Shown: positions 33,057 through 43,652 of the stretch, piece by piece | How the letters are laid out: each line of letters begins with the position of its first letter | Numbering within the stretch: the stretch's first letter is position 1 | DNA from: Malus domestica | Taxonomy: Eukaryota > Streptophyta > Magnoliopsida > Rosales > Rosaceae | NCBI RefSeq assembly: GCF_042453785.1 | Contig: NC_091677.1 | Span: forward strand, 22,755,501 to 22,819,500 | Reading direction: 5' to 3' | DNA: 64,000 bases | The notes under the pieces: generated by a model | The model's database searches: none | Seen by the model: the letters and a program-made list of their open reading frames with translations, nothing else | What the model was told of the DNA's origin: nothing | Position numbers and translations under genes: made by a program

Positions 33057-34343
33057 CATGTCTCGGCCTAGGGTTCTGGAACCTGAAGACAAGTTTGCCT
33101 AATTCAATGCGTAGTTTAGGATCTCTTGTACCAAGTTCGGCTGCCTCAACTATATTCCTTAGTATATAGGTGTGCCAAATCAATATCCATATGTAAGGGT
33201 ACATGTACTCAAAGGAGATGGGCGTTTTTATAGTCAATGTGGTTTTGTCATTTGAATGCCAAATTGTAAAATGCACCTTAAAGTAACCAATCATAGAACA
33301 CTTTTCTTCACTAGGAGCTAATGAAGTGCACTCTTTGGGAAAAAGAATTAAGAATTCTTCACCGGTGAGAGTTGGATAAATAACCAACCAAAACATAAGT
33401 AGTGATGTAATCCAAACTGACGTTGCTCCTCTATTGCTTGATTCTACAACTTGCATGGAGCGTTTTGAGTTGTTTGTTAAGTTAATGGGTTTCCCATGTT
33501 GCAAAACCTCTTATATTTATAGGGATTGACGTTGTGATAAACCAGTATGCCAAGCTAGAGTCCTGATGGGACTATGTCACTCAACATTGACCTGACTATT
33601 CATCTTTGTCCATTTTAATCCCTTCCTTAGTCGAAACTCACCTTAATCCAGTCTCGACTTCTGGATTTAAACCAAAATTTTGAATCTAGTCCCTTTATGT
33701 GACTCCTACATTCTTATATGATCAAGAATAAATCCTGATATTTAGAATAATTCACATCTAAACAGATTTCATTTTGATCCTTGGCAATTTTAGTTCACTA
33801 AGGACTCGACCAAGCCACATTTGAACTTAATCCTTTCACAGTCCCACTTTCATGAGGACTCGGTTGAATCAGCCATTTCCTAGGCTGAAACCCATTGGTC
33901 CGAGAGATCATTAATAGGCCAAGGATTGTGGCTTTCGAACTTGTGTTAGCCCATTCTCGGCTCTCAGGCCCAAACTGATGTCTACCTCAATCATTAGTGG
34001 TTACCCTGTTTATAATTACTAGTATCATTCCCCATCTTTGGGATGTCTAGAATCATTGAAGAAATAAAAAAAGAATCAAAAGTAAATGACATGTCATGAA
34101 TGCTTCTACAGGTTAAATGTTTTTTCCCCTTGCATTGAGTCAATTCCATTTTCTATCAGAATTTCCCTTGAAATTCCTATGAATCTTAAAAATTATTGAA
34201 CTGAGATTCACTTTTACATAACAATAATGCACAACATTCAGAAGTTTGTGACAAATGATCTATTTCACCAACATTGTTGATGATTCCCTTCACGAGTACT
34301 GAAAGAATAAGGAAATTACAACAGACGACGACGTAATTTCGTA

Positions 34344-35553
34344 TCAAGAAGCCACACTTGCAGCCTTTATCAACTCATCTTCCTCGTCAACAATCATCTC
34401 GTCTCTAAAAAGCAGTTTCAAATATGGAAGTACCTTTGGGGCCACAGGAAAATTAGCAATGTTAATATTCATAATGTCAAATCTAATGCATGTCTTATGC
34501 ATGTGTATATCATCAAATACTGGGATTTTCGGATATCGCTGGCTGAAGTGGGTGAGGATGATACGATAAACTCCCGCAGAGTTTCCAACTTCTATGGCTT
34601 CCTGCGTTGTGCTATGGTTGCCAGCTTCATTAAGCACTTTTTGCAAGCTCTTTACAGTTGGAACTGCATTGTTGTCAATAGGACTACCCGGCCTTTTCCA
34701 ATAGCTCTGCATACGGGATCTTTTAGCAAATAAATTGGAATCAACTCTCTCTGCCAATTACCTATCTGTATTTTTAATGCTCATGTCCTCGACACGAGCT
34801 GGACTTATGGGAGAAGAGTAATCCCTATTGGCTTCAGTAACACCCAAAAGCAAGTAAAGATGCTTCTATGGTGTGCTTACAATCAAGGAACTGCAAATCT
34901 AAATGTTCGAGTCTCTAGTATGCATCAAAAAAGAACTTAAGCTTTATCGGTCCAACAACAAGTAATGGCTCGTGCGGCAGTCCCTTGAACAAATCACGTT
35001 GTAGAGTCCGGTATGATCAGCTTGAATATGAGAAATATAAATACAGCTAGAATCTCTCACAGCATTATTAGCACCCTCTACACCATATCTGTTGTTGATG
35101 TACTTAAACTGGGGAATGGATTTCAGTACTAGTAAATGTATTTGAAAAAATTCAGACGACGTTACCTTCTTTTTAGATGTCCCAGGGTTCCTTCACCGCA
35201 ATCTAAAAGTAGACCTCCTTTGGATAAAAGATTGATACGGATAGAAGTGACATTGCGATATTTAGATGTCTGAAATGATCCAGTCCCTAAAAGAACCATC
35301 TCCAAGACATCTCTCCTTGCATTTTCCAAACAACCGGGAAGCGTATTCTCATTGTACCATGGCTCTTCAACCAAAACTGCATTATCTCTTGGTTTGATCA
35401 TGCGGACTGGTGCCACAACTGACTAACACAATGGGCAGCATCTACAACCTCCGGAATGTCTGAAATTAACTCATCAATGAATTCTGAGGAAGACACCTGA
35501 CTTGGAATAACGGACCTATCTAATCCAAGACGAGTATATGGACGCAAAGTGAA
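34344..35553 (-). pseudogene. TRZ4: tRNase Z (long form, TRZ4-like) pseudogene
   Basis: This is a relic of an ELAC2-type tRNase Z, the endonuclease that trims tRNA 3' trailers. Minus-strand pieces in order: 35553 onward reads the FTLRPYTRLGLDRS region; 35416-35162 reads VLLGTGS.Q.SKYRNV and LLLDCGEGTLGHLKRR with a GT donor. Around 35110-34870 come SHIQADHTGL and FKGLPHEPLLVVGPIKL with stops; 34757-34344 gives the C-terminal NHSTTQEAIEVGNSAG and LTHFSQRYPKIPV part. Damage is clear: a frameshift near 35405, the metal motif HxHxDH changed to H-I-Q-A-D-H, loss of the LARILAL stretch, in-frame stops, and deletion of the SGDTRPC and HEATF segments between VLNEAG and NHSTT. Introns are retained, so it is an unprocessed pseudogene. 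It lies between the MTV1 and NDF4 genes, as TRZ4 does in Arabidopsis. Confidence 0.85.
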
Positions 35554-35908
35554 CTGTTCAACACACATGAAAATCACTATTATTAACATTTGTACATCAA
35601 TAAAGTGATTGTAGAACTTGCAATAATACAGAAAAAGTAGTCATGCTAATGAGAACCCGATTGGCATATAGAAATTGCATCCTGAGTGCAAAATACAATG
35701 GTAAATTAACAAAAACATTCCAGAAATCATTGAATCCCGAGTGCCAAATACCAAACATAATTCCAGAAATCTTAATTAAAAACGATGACAATATCTGCTG
35801 GAATTACATAGAATCAGAAGGAGTTGCAAATCCTAAGAACGGAGAAGTGATGTGTCGAGAGGAAGGAATCTGAATTTAAAATGGGTCTTTTACACTTGAT
35901 ATCATCAA

Positions 35909-35925
35909 GCTGGAATAGCTCAGCT

Positions 35926-35958
<33 letters not shown>

Positions 35959-35982
35959 GAGGTTCGAACCCTCCTTCTAGCG
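35909..35982 (+). tRNA. trnN-GUU: tRNA-Asn(GUU)
   Basis: The 74-nt sequence folds as a cloverleaf. The acceptor stem is GCTGGAA / TTCTAGC with a G discriminator base. The D arm is GCTCAGCTGGTTAGAGC. The anticodon stem is TGTGG / CCACA with loop CTGTTAA and anticodon GTT. The T arm is GGAGG-TTCGAAC-CCTCC. The A box and B box (GGTTCGAACCC) are intact. It has no intron, and no CCA is encoded, as in eukaryotic nuclear genes. It lies about 200 bp upstream of the NDF4 start. Confidence 0.96.
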
Positions 35983-35983
35983 G

Positions 35984-35989
35984 TTTTTT
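35984..35989 (+). terminator. Pol III terminator of tRNA-Asn
   Basis: Six T residues begin two bases after the tRNA 3' end, the standard Pol III stop signal. Confidence 0.85.
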
Positions 35990-36087
35990 AAACATTTTTA
36001 AATCTATAAAAAAATCCTTCATCTCGATGAGATAAGGTAAACATTTTTAAATCTATAAAAAAATCCTTCAGATCAATGAGATAAGGT
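35990..36087. repeat. 49-bp tandem duplication
   Basis: Two adjacent 49-bp copies (35990-36038 and 36039-36087) begin AAACATTTTTAAATC and end GAGATAAGGT, with a few differences. They lie between the tRNA gene and the NDF4 gene. Confidence 0.85.
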
Positions 36088-36180
36088 AATTAGCAAGATC
36101 CACCACACACGATGCTGCAAACAAACCAAAACCCCATGCAAATCATCCGTCCAGTTCATTTCAGTTCAAATATATCAAAA

Positions 36181-37425
36181 ATGGTTGCTCTCCAACTGAG
36201 CTCTTGCTGGTCATCTTTTTGCTCCCTCCCATTTAACTTGATCAACTCCAACATTACCAACTCCCATTCAACTCTCAGACCTTCCAAGCCCCTCATCAGT
36301 TTCTCCAGAGCAAAAATTAGAGCAGTTAGCACATCCCAAGAGAGCCAATCTGAAGCCATTCAACCCGAGCAACCCCCTTCCGTGGATTTCGCATTTGTTA
36401 GTGTACGTTACATACAAATGTTAATGGAAATTCTCTGTGCATGACGTCCCCGTCCCCATCACTTAAACTTCTTTTTGGGGTATATTGGTTTAATTGTGTG
36501 TTGTATATTGATTCACTGTTTTCAGTCAGTTTTACTTCCTGACCAAACACCAGATGTGCATCTTCGTCAAGCCTGTGGAGGACAGAAACTTAGGAATATA
36601 ATGTTGGATTCAAATATCGATTTGTACGGACCATACGTAAGTATGCCTCCCACTTAGTTCTTAATATTCTTATAATTTTTTTTCAAAAAAAGGAGGTTTA
36701 TATATGTTATATGTAAATGTTCAGAGTAGAGTTCTGCTGAATTGTGCTGGAGGAGGAACCTGCGGGACATGCATGGTGGAGGTAATGATTTTACAATTTT
36801 TTAATTTCTTATTATTATTTAATACAGAATTTTAATTTTAATTTTTCAATTTTGTTGTATTTTGCTGCTAGATTGTTCAAGGAAAAGAGCTGTTAACCCC
36901 TCGCACAGACAAAGAGAAGGAACACCTTAAAAAGGTATCATCTGCGTTCGAAAACTGATTTTACTTAAGTGGATCAATTAAATCACTAATTAATTAAAGT
37001 TAAGACGATGTGATCTTGAGAGGTGGTGATTTAACAAAAAATTGTAATGAAGGCTGACAATCCTGTTAATTAATGGACTCTTGCAGAAACCAAAAAATTG
37101 GAGACTTGCTTGCCAAACCACAGTTGGGAAACCTGACTCTAGAGGGCTGGTATGTTTTGAAAAAGTTGCAAATATGAGTTAGGCCAAGACAATTTGTCCG
37201 TCCTCTAGGACTGAGTTCGTAATCGGATCCTCCTTTCTATATCTTAAAGTAGTTTAGACTATCGCTCGTGTATAAAACATGTTTTAACAAATTATAAGAC
37301 AAAATGTTTTAGTAATTGTTTTCTTTTTGGATTAATTTCAGGTTGTTGTCCAACAGCTGCCAGAATGGAAAGCCCATGAATGGAAATATGAAGAAGTCCT
37401 GGTAGACCCTAACCAGTCTTCATAA
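36181..37425 (+). CDS. PNSB3: PnsB3/NDF4, 2Fe-2S ferredoxin-like subunit of the chloroplast NDH complex
   Basis: This gene encodes photosynthetic NDH subcomplex B subunit 3 (NDF4), a thylakoid protein required for the NDH complex and cyclic electron flow around photosystem I. Exons are 36181-36402, 36526-36636, 36725-36781, 36872-36934, 37087-37149 and 37342-37425, all in phase 0 with GT-AG introns, giving 600 nt and 199 residues. The first 60 or so residues are Ser-rich with few acids, like a chloroplast transit peptide. The mature part has VLLPDQTPDVHLRQACGGQK, then NCAGGGTCGTC (C-x5-C-x2-C) and RLACQT with the fourth cysteine, the pattern of plant-type 2Fe-2S ferredoxins. The tail is QQLPEWKAHEWKYEE. 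An upstream in-frame ATG at 36112 exists. I prefer 36181 because MVALQLSS gives a transit peptide of normal length. Confidence 0.92.
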
Positions 37426-37993
37426 GACATTTTTGCCTACCATTGTAAATTTGAACATAAACAAAAAATATTAAATTAATCCAGTTTAAATTTATAGAGA
37501 ATTAATTTAAATGGAAGTGCATCATCAGTGTAATTAGTTATTACAGAATAAAATTATTCCTTTAGTATAGTTGTTGTCTGATAGGATTTTTAGAACCTAC
37601 GCAAATAGGGTTAAAATCACATGAAATACTTGCAAGAATACAAGGATGTTGTAGTATAGATACTCATGCAAGGTCGTTCTCATCAATGACTATTTTAATA
37701 ATTTATGCAAAAACAATTCCTAATCAACTATTTAGAATTAAAAATTGAGAAAAGAGATTTTGAAATTAGGTTATATTAAAAACAAATGATAAATTTGCCC
37801 AAAATTATTACGACAAAATAAAAGAGTTTTAAATACCAATTTAGAAAAACACTAGGGTTTCACCATCACCTAGCAATCCTATGAATTTTTACCAATTACT
37901 TATGATCTACACATGCCACTTTGAAGGTTAGGTTTTCCTAATTTATATTATACTTGGAACCTCCAACATAGAACATATATCTAACATGCAACC
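37426..37993. other. NDF4 3' UTR and intergenic spacer
   Basis: This is AT-rich sequence without a recognisable gene. It ends where the hairpin-bearing repeat begins. Confidence 0.5.
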
Positions 37994-38477
37994 TGACACA
38001 CCCCGACCCGGAATGTCCACTAGGACTCCAAATCGAGTTGTGCTAGCCAACACCTGGGAGGTGACGAAGCCATAAAATGTGATGATGTGGAAGATTGTGA
38101 ATAAATTTAAACCTAAAAGTGCCTAAATACCAAAGTGCACCAGTGAGCGGGAATGAACCCACTTCACACGTGACGTTAGAGTATAAGCAAATACAGAATA
38201 GTGAATTAAGAATCGTACCCTCGAAATAATCTCCAATACTAAGAATCGCCACGAATCTTCGACGATAAGAAAGCTCACCTAATAAAACCTGGAGGGTGAA
38301 GACAAGACAATGGTGAGTGGCCCTGTAAGTAAAATTTTAATAGAAACCATGCAAAACATTATAACCCCTCACTACGACGCTTGTATAGTTTCCAGAAAAT
38401 TCATAATATACCACAACACGGTATTTTATCAATAATATTAAATAATCATGCGATTAATAACTCATACTAGTACATAA

Positions 38478-39589
38478 GTCGGAGTCACCTAGGGTGACCT
38501 GTACAACTAACCCATATCTCATCACATATGCTAGTTCATAACATATTCATTACATATGCTAGCTCGTCACGTATTCATTACATATGCTAGTTCATCACAT
38601 ATTCATCACATATGTTAGCTCGTCTCTTATTCATTACATATGCTAGCTTCTCATCACATATCTCATCATAAATATATACTAGCATCTCATCATATATCAT
38701 CACATATATGTTAGCATCACATCATAAATATATGCTAGCATCTCATCACATATCTCATCACATATGCTAGTTCATAACATATTCATTACATATGCTAGCT
38801 CGTCACGTATTCATTACATATGCTAGCTCATCACATATCCATCACATATGCTAGTTCGTCTCTTATTCATTACATATGCTAGCTCATCATATATTCATCA
38901 CATATGTTAGCTCGTCTCTTATTCATTACATATGCTAGCTTCTCATCACATATCTCATCATAAATATATATATGCTAGCATCTCATCACATATCTCATCA
39001 TAAATATATACTAGCATCTCATCATATATCATCATATATATGCTAACATCACATCATAAATATATGCTAGCATCTCATCACATATCTCATCACAAATATA
39101 TGCTAGCATCTCATCATAAATATATATATCATCAATCATAGCTAGCATATAAGTCGGAGCCACCTATAGTGACCTGTACGACTGAAATCATAGCTCATCA
39201 ATCATTGCTAGCACATAAGCCGGAGTCACTTCTAGTGACCTGTACGGCACTACGCCTGCACACGAGTCGAAACCACTGTAGTGGTCTATACGACATGACT
39301 GGGTGTAAATGAATACGCTCAAGTGCTACAATCACGTGAAGAGTCACCTACGAGTCGGAACCACCTATAGTAGTCTGTACTACAGGCCTGTGCACCTACC
39401 TTGAATTCAAGGTGAGCGTATGGTGCGGGAGGTGAACATTACGTGAAGGACTGTGCCTTGGCCATGGGCGGGAGCACTAACACCGGGGTGTAGGTTTATG
39501 AGCTTTAAATGCATCTAATACAACATGTACGACTCATAAGCAACTTGTACGACAATGCCGGAGTTGCCTACTATTGCAACCTGTACGAC
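38478..39589 (+). repeat. Array of about 30-nt two-stem hairpin units
   Basis: Units start at 38478, 39153, 39219, 39266, 39354 and 39557. Each has an outer pair (GTCG/CGAC or GCCG/CGGC) enclosing an inner stem (GTCAC/GTGAC, ACCAC/GTGGT or GTTGC/GCAAC) with a 2-8 nt loop, and a conserved CTGTA or CTATA just before the closing arm. The arms change together between copies. Related units are at 63686, 63742, 63787 and 63893. The strand is chosen only for reading; the function is unknown. Confidence 0.7.
38517..39130. repeat. CATATGCTAG tandem repeat array with 237-bp higher-order duplication
   Basis: A CATATGCTAGCTC..CACATATTCATTA unit repeats with variation. The block that begins CATATGCTAGTTCATAAC at 38524 recurs at 38761, giving a second-order period of 237 bp. 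It splits the first hairpin unit from the others. Confidence 0.8.
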
Positions 39590-39660
39590 AGTGTCGGAGT
39601 TGCTTAAAACATAAATATAGTCATATCATAACCCCATCAATTCAACTAATACCGTATACT

Positions 39661-39716
39661 TACTTGAACTTACCTAAACTTACCTGAACTTACCTGGACT
39701 TACATGAACTTACCTG
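39661..39716. repeat. 10-bp minisatellite (TACCTGAACT)n
   Basis: Five and a half tandem copies of TACCTGAACT with single-base variants. Confidence 0.9.
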
Positions 39717-41926
39717 TTTGTCCTGCGTTCACATTTGCACTTCAGAGCGTTTGCAATAATTATGTGCAAGGAATATACGTATGGATATGCCATGATGAAA
39801 TCTAAAATAAAAACATTTCATAGTATTTCCAATTATATAATACAGTGTACTAACTATTAACCACCAAAACATAAAGTTAAAACGCACATTTTCACCAATA
39901 TCCCTCACATTGTTCAATTCCTTAAACAAGGCTATTGTCTCGATTATATAATCTCATTTCTTATATGGTTGCATCTAACGTCTCGTTTGACTGCCTACGT
40001 GCCCTAAACAGGGATCAAGCCATTCGTAGTTCGCAATAATTATTTACAGTAATACACATATGGATATATCACGATGAAATCTAAACTCAACCATCTCATA
40101 GTATTTTATAACACATATATATATATATGTCATGGCATAAATTTCTCAGTTTTATTTAAAAGCATTTATAGAATTATCAATCATGAAAAATATGATAAGC
40201 AAGGAAAGATCCACTCACCTGGAGTCCGCGCTACAACTTCCTAGCACAACCATCGAGGCGTCACAAACGATCGGCGCCTGTGACCAATTATCAAACCATA
40301 TCTCATAATTCTCGTTAATACAATACATAACTTACATCGCACATGAGTCTACGTAATTCGGTCCAGAAGATCTACAAATCAGATCTCTAATCCGTAACTT
40401 TCAAGGATCCACATTATGCTTCTAGAATAACATACTAAAGTTTCGGAACGATCCAACGGTCGGATCTCTGCCAATTGCGAAAACCAAGTGGCGGTTAACA
40501 TTTTATTTTACAAACTTACAAATCCAATTCGAGAAGATCCATACGTTGGATTCCCAATCCGTAAGTTCCCATATTCCTCAAATATTATGAATAATAACCT
40601 ATTAAAGTTTGATGACGATCCAACGGTCGGATCGTCGATTCATATAATTGCCTATTAACGTATCTTAGAGAATTTTGGTTCTAACGATCAATCTACGTCA
40701 TTCAATTCTCAAAACTGAATTCAAGGCATCAAATATAGCCTAAAAATAGTATTGGCTGCCCTCTAGCCAAGCGCCGCCACCCGCGCCGCCGTGGGTGGCA
40801 GTTGGCCGCCCCGACTCGCCGGAAAAATCAACTATCTCTAAAAATTACCAAAATTTGTAGATTTGAAGATCTCAATGAGTAGAATAACTTTCATACCTGT
40901 GACCAATGCCAATTTGGCTTGGAAAGGCTCCAATTTCATCAAAACCAGTCATAACCCTATAATTGGGTGTGCTTCGATTCGACCTCCAAACGTGTTCCGA
41001 CGCCTCCACCACTGATTGGGCTTTGTTCCTGGGTTCTAGGGGAGTCTAGTGGTGGTAGCAATTTGCTAGATTACCTTCACGATTGTTGGATTTTGTCATA
41101 GCACCCTCGGAACCCATAGTTTTGTTCTACTTGAATTCAAGCTCAAATCCCATAAAATTTGATTGGGAATGGAAGAGGAAAGGACTAGGGGATGATTGGG
41201 AATGGTTTCTTGGTCCAAATTCGTGAGAAATATTGTGTAAAACCACCGAAAAATATGGAGAATTCGACTGGGTGTACAGGGGTCACGGGTTGGGAACCCG
41301 TTTCCCCCTTTTTCCCCCGCTCTCCACTCTCCCTCCTTTCCCTCCTCGCTTCTGCTTCTGATTGGGCAGTCTTCTCTCTTCCTCTCCTCTGATTGGGCAG
41401 CATCCCTTCCCTCTGTTCTCTCTCCCGTACCCCCCCTTCTTGTTCCTCTTCTTCTTCAACTATTTTTAAAATCTCTAAATGATAAACAAAATATATCATT
41501 ATAAAAATGTATAAAATATATAAATAGCGACTAAACAAAAGTACTTCTCGGTTTTATAATTCCGTAACATCGAGTACTTCAAGAAAACGCTAAGTATTAA
41601 TTCATACACCTCGCTATACGTTGGTCAACAGATGTCAAGACCCTTGCCTCTAAAGGTATTTTCGCAAAATCACACTTTTAAATTTTGTAAAAATGTAAGA
41701 TTTGGGACGGGGACAACACAACCCGTCCGGATGTTCGGATCAAATCTGAACATGAGAGACTCATTATGCTTTATGAAAACCCTTTGAAAAACTATGCAAC
41801 CATTAAGACGTGGTGTTCATCTTAAGTGAAATTACAATTATTAATCACAAGAAGCCAGTGTCAATTTCAGGGAATCTTCCGACCAAAATTGCATCAAATT
41901 ACTTTTCTAAATATTCTAATGGTGAC

Positions 41927-43639
41927 CAAGGACCAAAATATCGATAATATCGGCGAAATATCGCCGATATTGTCGTTTTTTTTAGATACCGATATTTTCA
42001 CACTTATCCCTTAATTATCGTCCATATATCGCGATATTATCGATAATATCACAAATATTGCGATATTATCGCTAAGGGTAATGATTTTCTGGTATGCTTT
42101 TAAGTTTGGGTTGATGGTCCATTTTATAATCCCTCCACCAGCTTCTTCTTTATGACTTGGGCGATGTGGGATAACAATGGTCCATTTTATAATCCCTCCA
42201 CCAGCTTCTCTTTATGACTTGGGCGATGTGGGACAACAGCAACAACTCTAATCTCACAATTGCATTGTATTCTTCGCTTTCCCATTCAACAGCCACCGGC
42301 TTTATCCAACAAAATTGCGTTTTTATTATGGGTAATGATCTTTTGGACTTATACGAGTTGCAATTTAGTTTTTCAATTACCCACCAAAGAATTTAAGGCT
42401 ACTTCGATTTATACATTTTAGGTTGGGGAATGAGTTTAACGATGAGTACTAATTTTCTCACATTGCACCATTAGAAAAATATCATATTGATATACGTCTT
42501 TTGGTTATTTGCTAATTTGACTGTTCGCCAAAATAATGATATGATAGGCATTTGATTTATTTGTGGGCTAACGAGGGAAACCAAACTAGCACATATGAAC
42601 AAAAACTCGTCATCGTAAAGCTTCGGCTTCTATTCAAATTAGTACATGAAAGGAAAACCAATCATACAATTTAGTCTAAATGGTGGAAGTGACGTTTCTA
42701 CGTCAGTCTTATATTTACTACATCATCAATTTAATTAAAAACCTATAATTACCTAAGTAGAACTGTTCATCTCATTGTGGCGTCTTTGATTACCAAAACA
42801 TAATCATGTACTATGTCTATATGATTTTGTATTAACACGTTGGATAAAAATATCACTCAAAATTTTGATATGGCTTTCAAAATTGACCAAACAGTTTTCT
42901 TTTTTCTCGAAACTAGATGATGTAAAATGTGATTAACCAAATTATTATTATTTAAAAAAAATAAAGAAAAATTAGTATCCAATCCCTAGTTTCTAATGTT
43001 CATTGACTAAGATCTTATCAGTTTTTATATTTTGATCAAGGTCCCTAGCATTAATGAATTACATGTAAGTTACATAACTTTCATAACAAAAATTAGTAAT
43101 TGATTTAGAGTTTTAATACTCACATTCTTATTAAACTTCTAATTAATTTTCAATTCAAACATTTCAAATATATAAAAAATAAAATAAGAATAAGTTTGTG
43201 CCCATTAATTTTTATAAAAAAAATTGATATGTACCCGTTATAAGAATAAGTCACTCATGTATCTTACCATGCAATGTATAAAGTGTAAAATATTGTACTA
43301 ATTCATTATATATAAATGATTATGGTGTGTTTAAACTTCTTTCATTAATTACTACATATTTTCTACACTCACAATGTTTGCCAGCTCGCATATAATCAAC
43401 TTAAATCAGTTAAATCCATCATGCAATGCATTTCCTTCCAATTTTTTTGTGATAAACTAATAGATATTGACTAAATAAACATCCTGCAAAGTTTCAATAA
43501 AAATTTCCAAGTTTTTCTTACAATTTCCGTGGTTTCCATATTATTTTTATCGATATCGATAATATCCCGATATTTCCATCGATATTTCCGTGTTTCTGGA
43601 CTACTGATATTTCCGATATTATCGATATTTAATACCTTG
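41927..43639. mobile_element. Non-autonomous TIR DNA transposon (Mutator- or hAT-like), 1.7 kb
   Basis: The left end CAAGG..CAAAATATCGATAAT and the right end, read in reverse, CAAGGTATTAAATATCGATA form terminal inverted repeats that run on through ATATCGG and AAATATC. The element is flanked by ATGGTGAC on both sides (41919-41926 and 43640-43647), so the duplication is 8 bp or up to 10. The subterminal parts are full of short CGATAT palindromes. There is no coding region inside. The length of the duplication fits hAT or Mutator. Confidence 0.75.
42115..42240. repeat. 63-bp tandem duplication, TRIM-LTR-like
   Basis: Two copies of a 63-bp unit start TGGTCCATTTTATAATCC at 42115 and 42178. The unit contains GGGCGATGTGGGA, a phrase also seen near Cassandra LTR ends. 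It is probably a relic of a small LTR element inside the TIR element. Confidence 0.75.
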
Positions 43640-43652
43640 ATGGTGACCAATA

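Larger units (their letters stand above)
32206..33976 (-). mobile_element. Decayed solo LTR related to the Tat element, with Cassandra inserted
   Basis: Read on the minus strand, the unique sequence on both sides of the Cassandra TRIM aligns with the Tat LTR at 2769-3676. Shared stretches include CTTGTCTTCAGGTTC, GGCCGAGAC, TTGGCACGC, GCATTCAC, GCCTGCGCGCCACGTAG and the terminal ATCAACA. A CCTATAAATAT TATA region fits as well. The flanks are GATGT (32201-32205) and GATGT (33977-33981), a fitting 5-bp target duplication. The first LTR base has changed (AG for TG). No internal region is present, so this is a solo LTR of a related but older family. Without the TRIM it is about 1.1 kb. Confidence 0.75.
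37994..41637. repeat. Non-coding dispersed repeat carrying covarying hairpin array (family member 1)
   Basis: This stretch shares ordered motifs with 63124-64000: a TG(A/T)CACA-CCCCG-like start, GTGACG.AGCCAT, CCTGGAGGG, GTGAGTGG, then a set of CGGA...CTGTACG hairpin units, GACTGGGTGTAA and GGTG.GGGAGGTGA. It is therefore a copy of a dispersed family. I found no credible long ORF. The right boundary is uncertain; TGTCA at 41633-41637 would mirror the TGACA start, but no target duplication is visible. It may be a large non-autonomous retroelement derivative. Tandem blocks, a 10-bp minisatellite and a diverged 167-bp duplication (GATCCAACGGTCGGATC at 40450 and 40617) lie inside. Confidence 0.6.

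Noticed and set aside
33052..33504. 150-codon minus-strand ORF
   Set aside because: It lies in the decayed solo LTR; its end resembles an LTR frame also seen by chance in the Tat LTR, not a protein family.
38517..39130. Regularly spaced repeats resembling a CRISPR array
   Set aside because: The units are variable AT-rich tandem repeats without unique spacers, in a plant nuclear context.
41185..41538. Charged 117-codon minus-strand ORF
   Set aside because: Low-complexity Glu/Arg sequence from a CT-rich tract inside the hairpin-bearing repeat.
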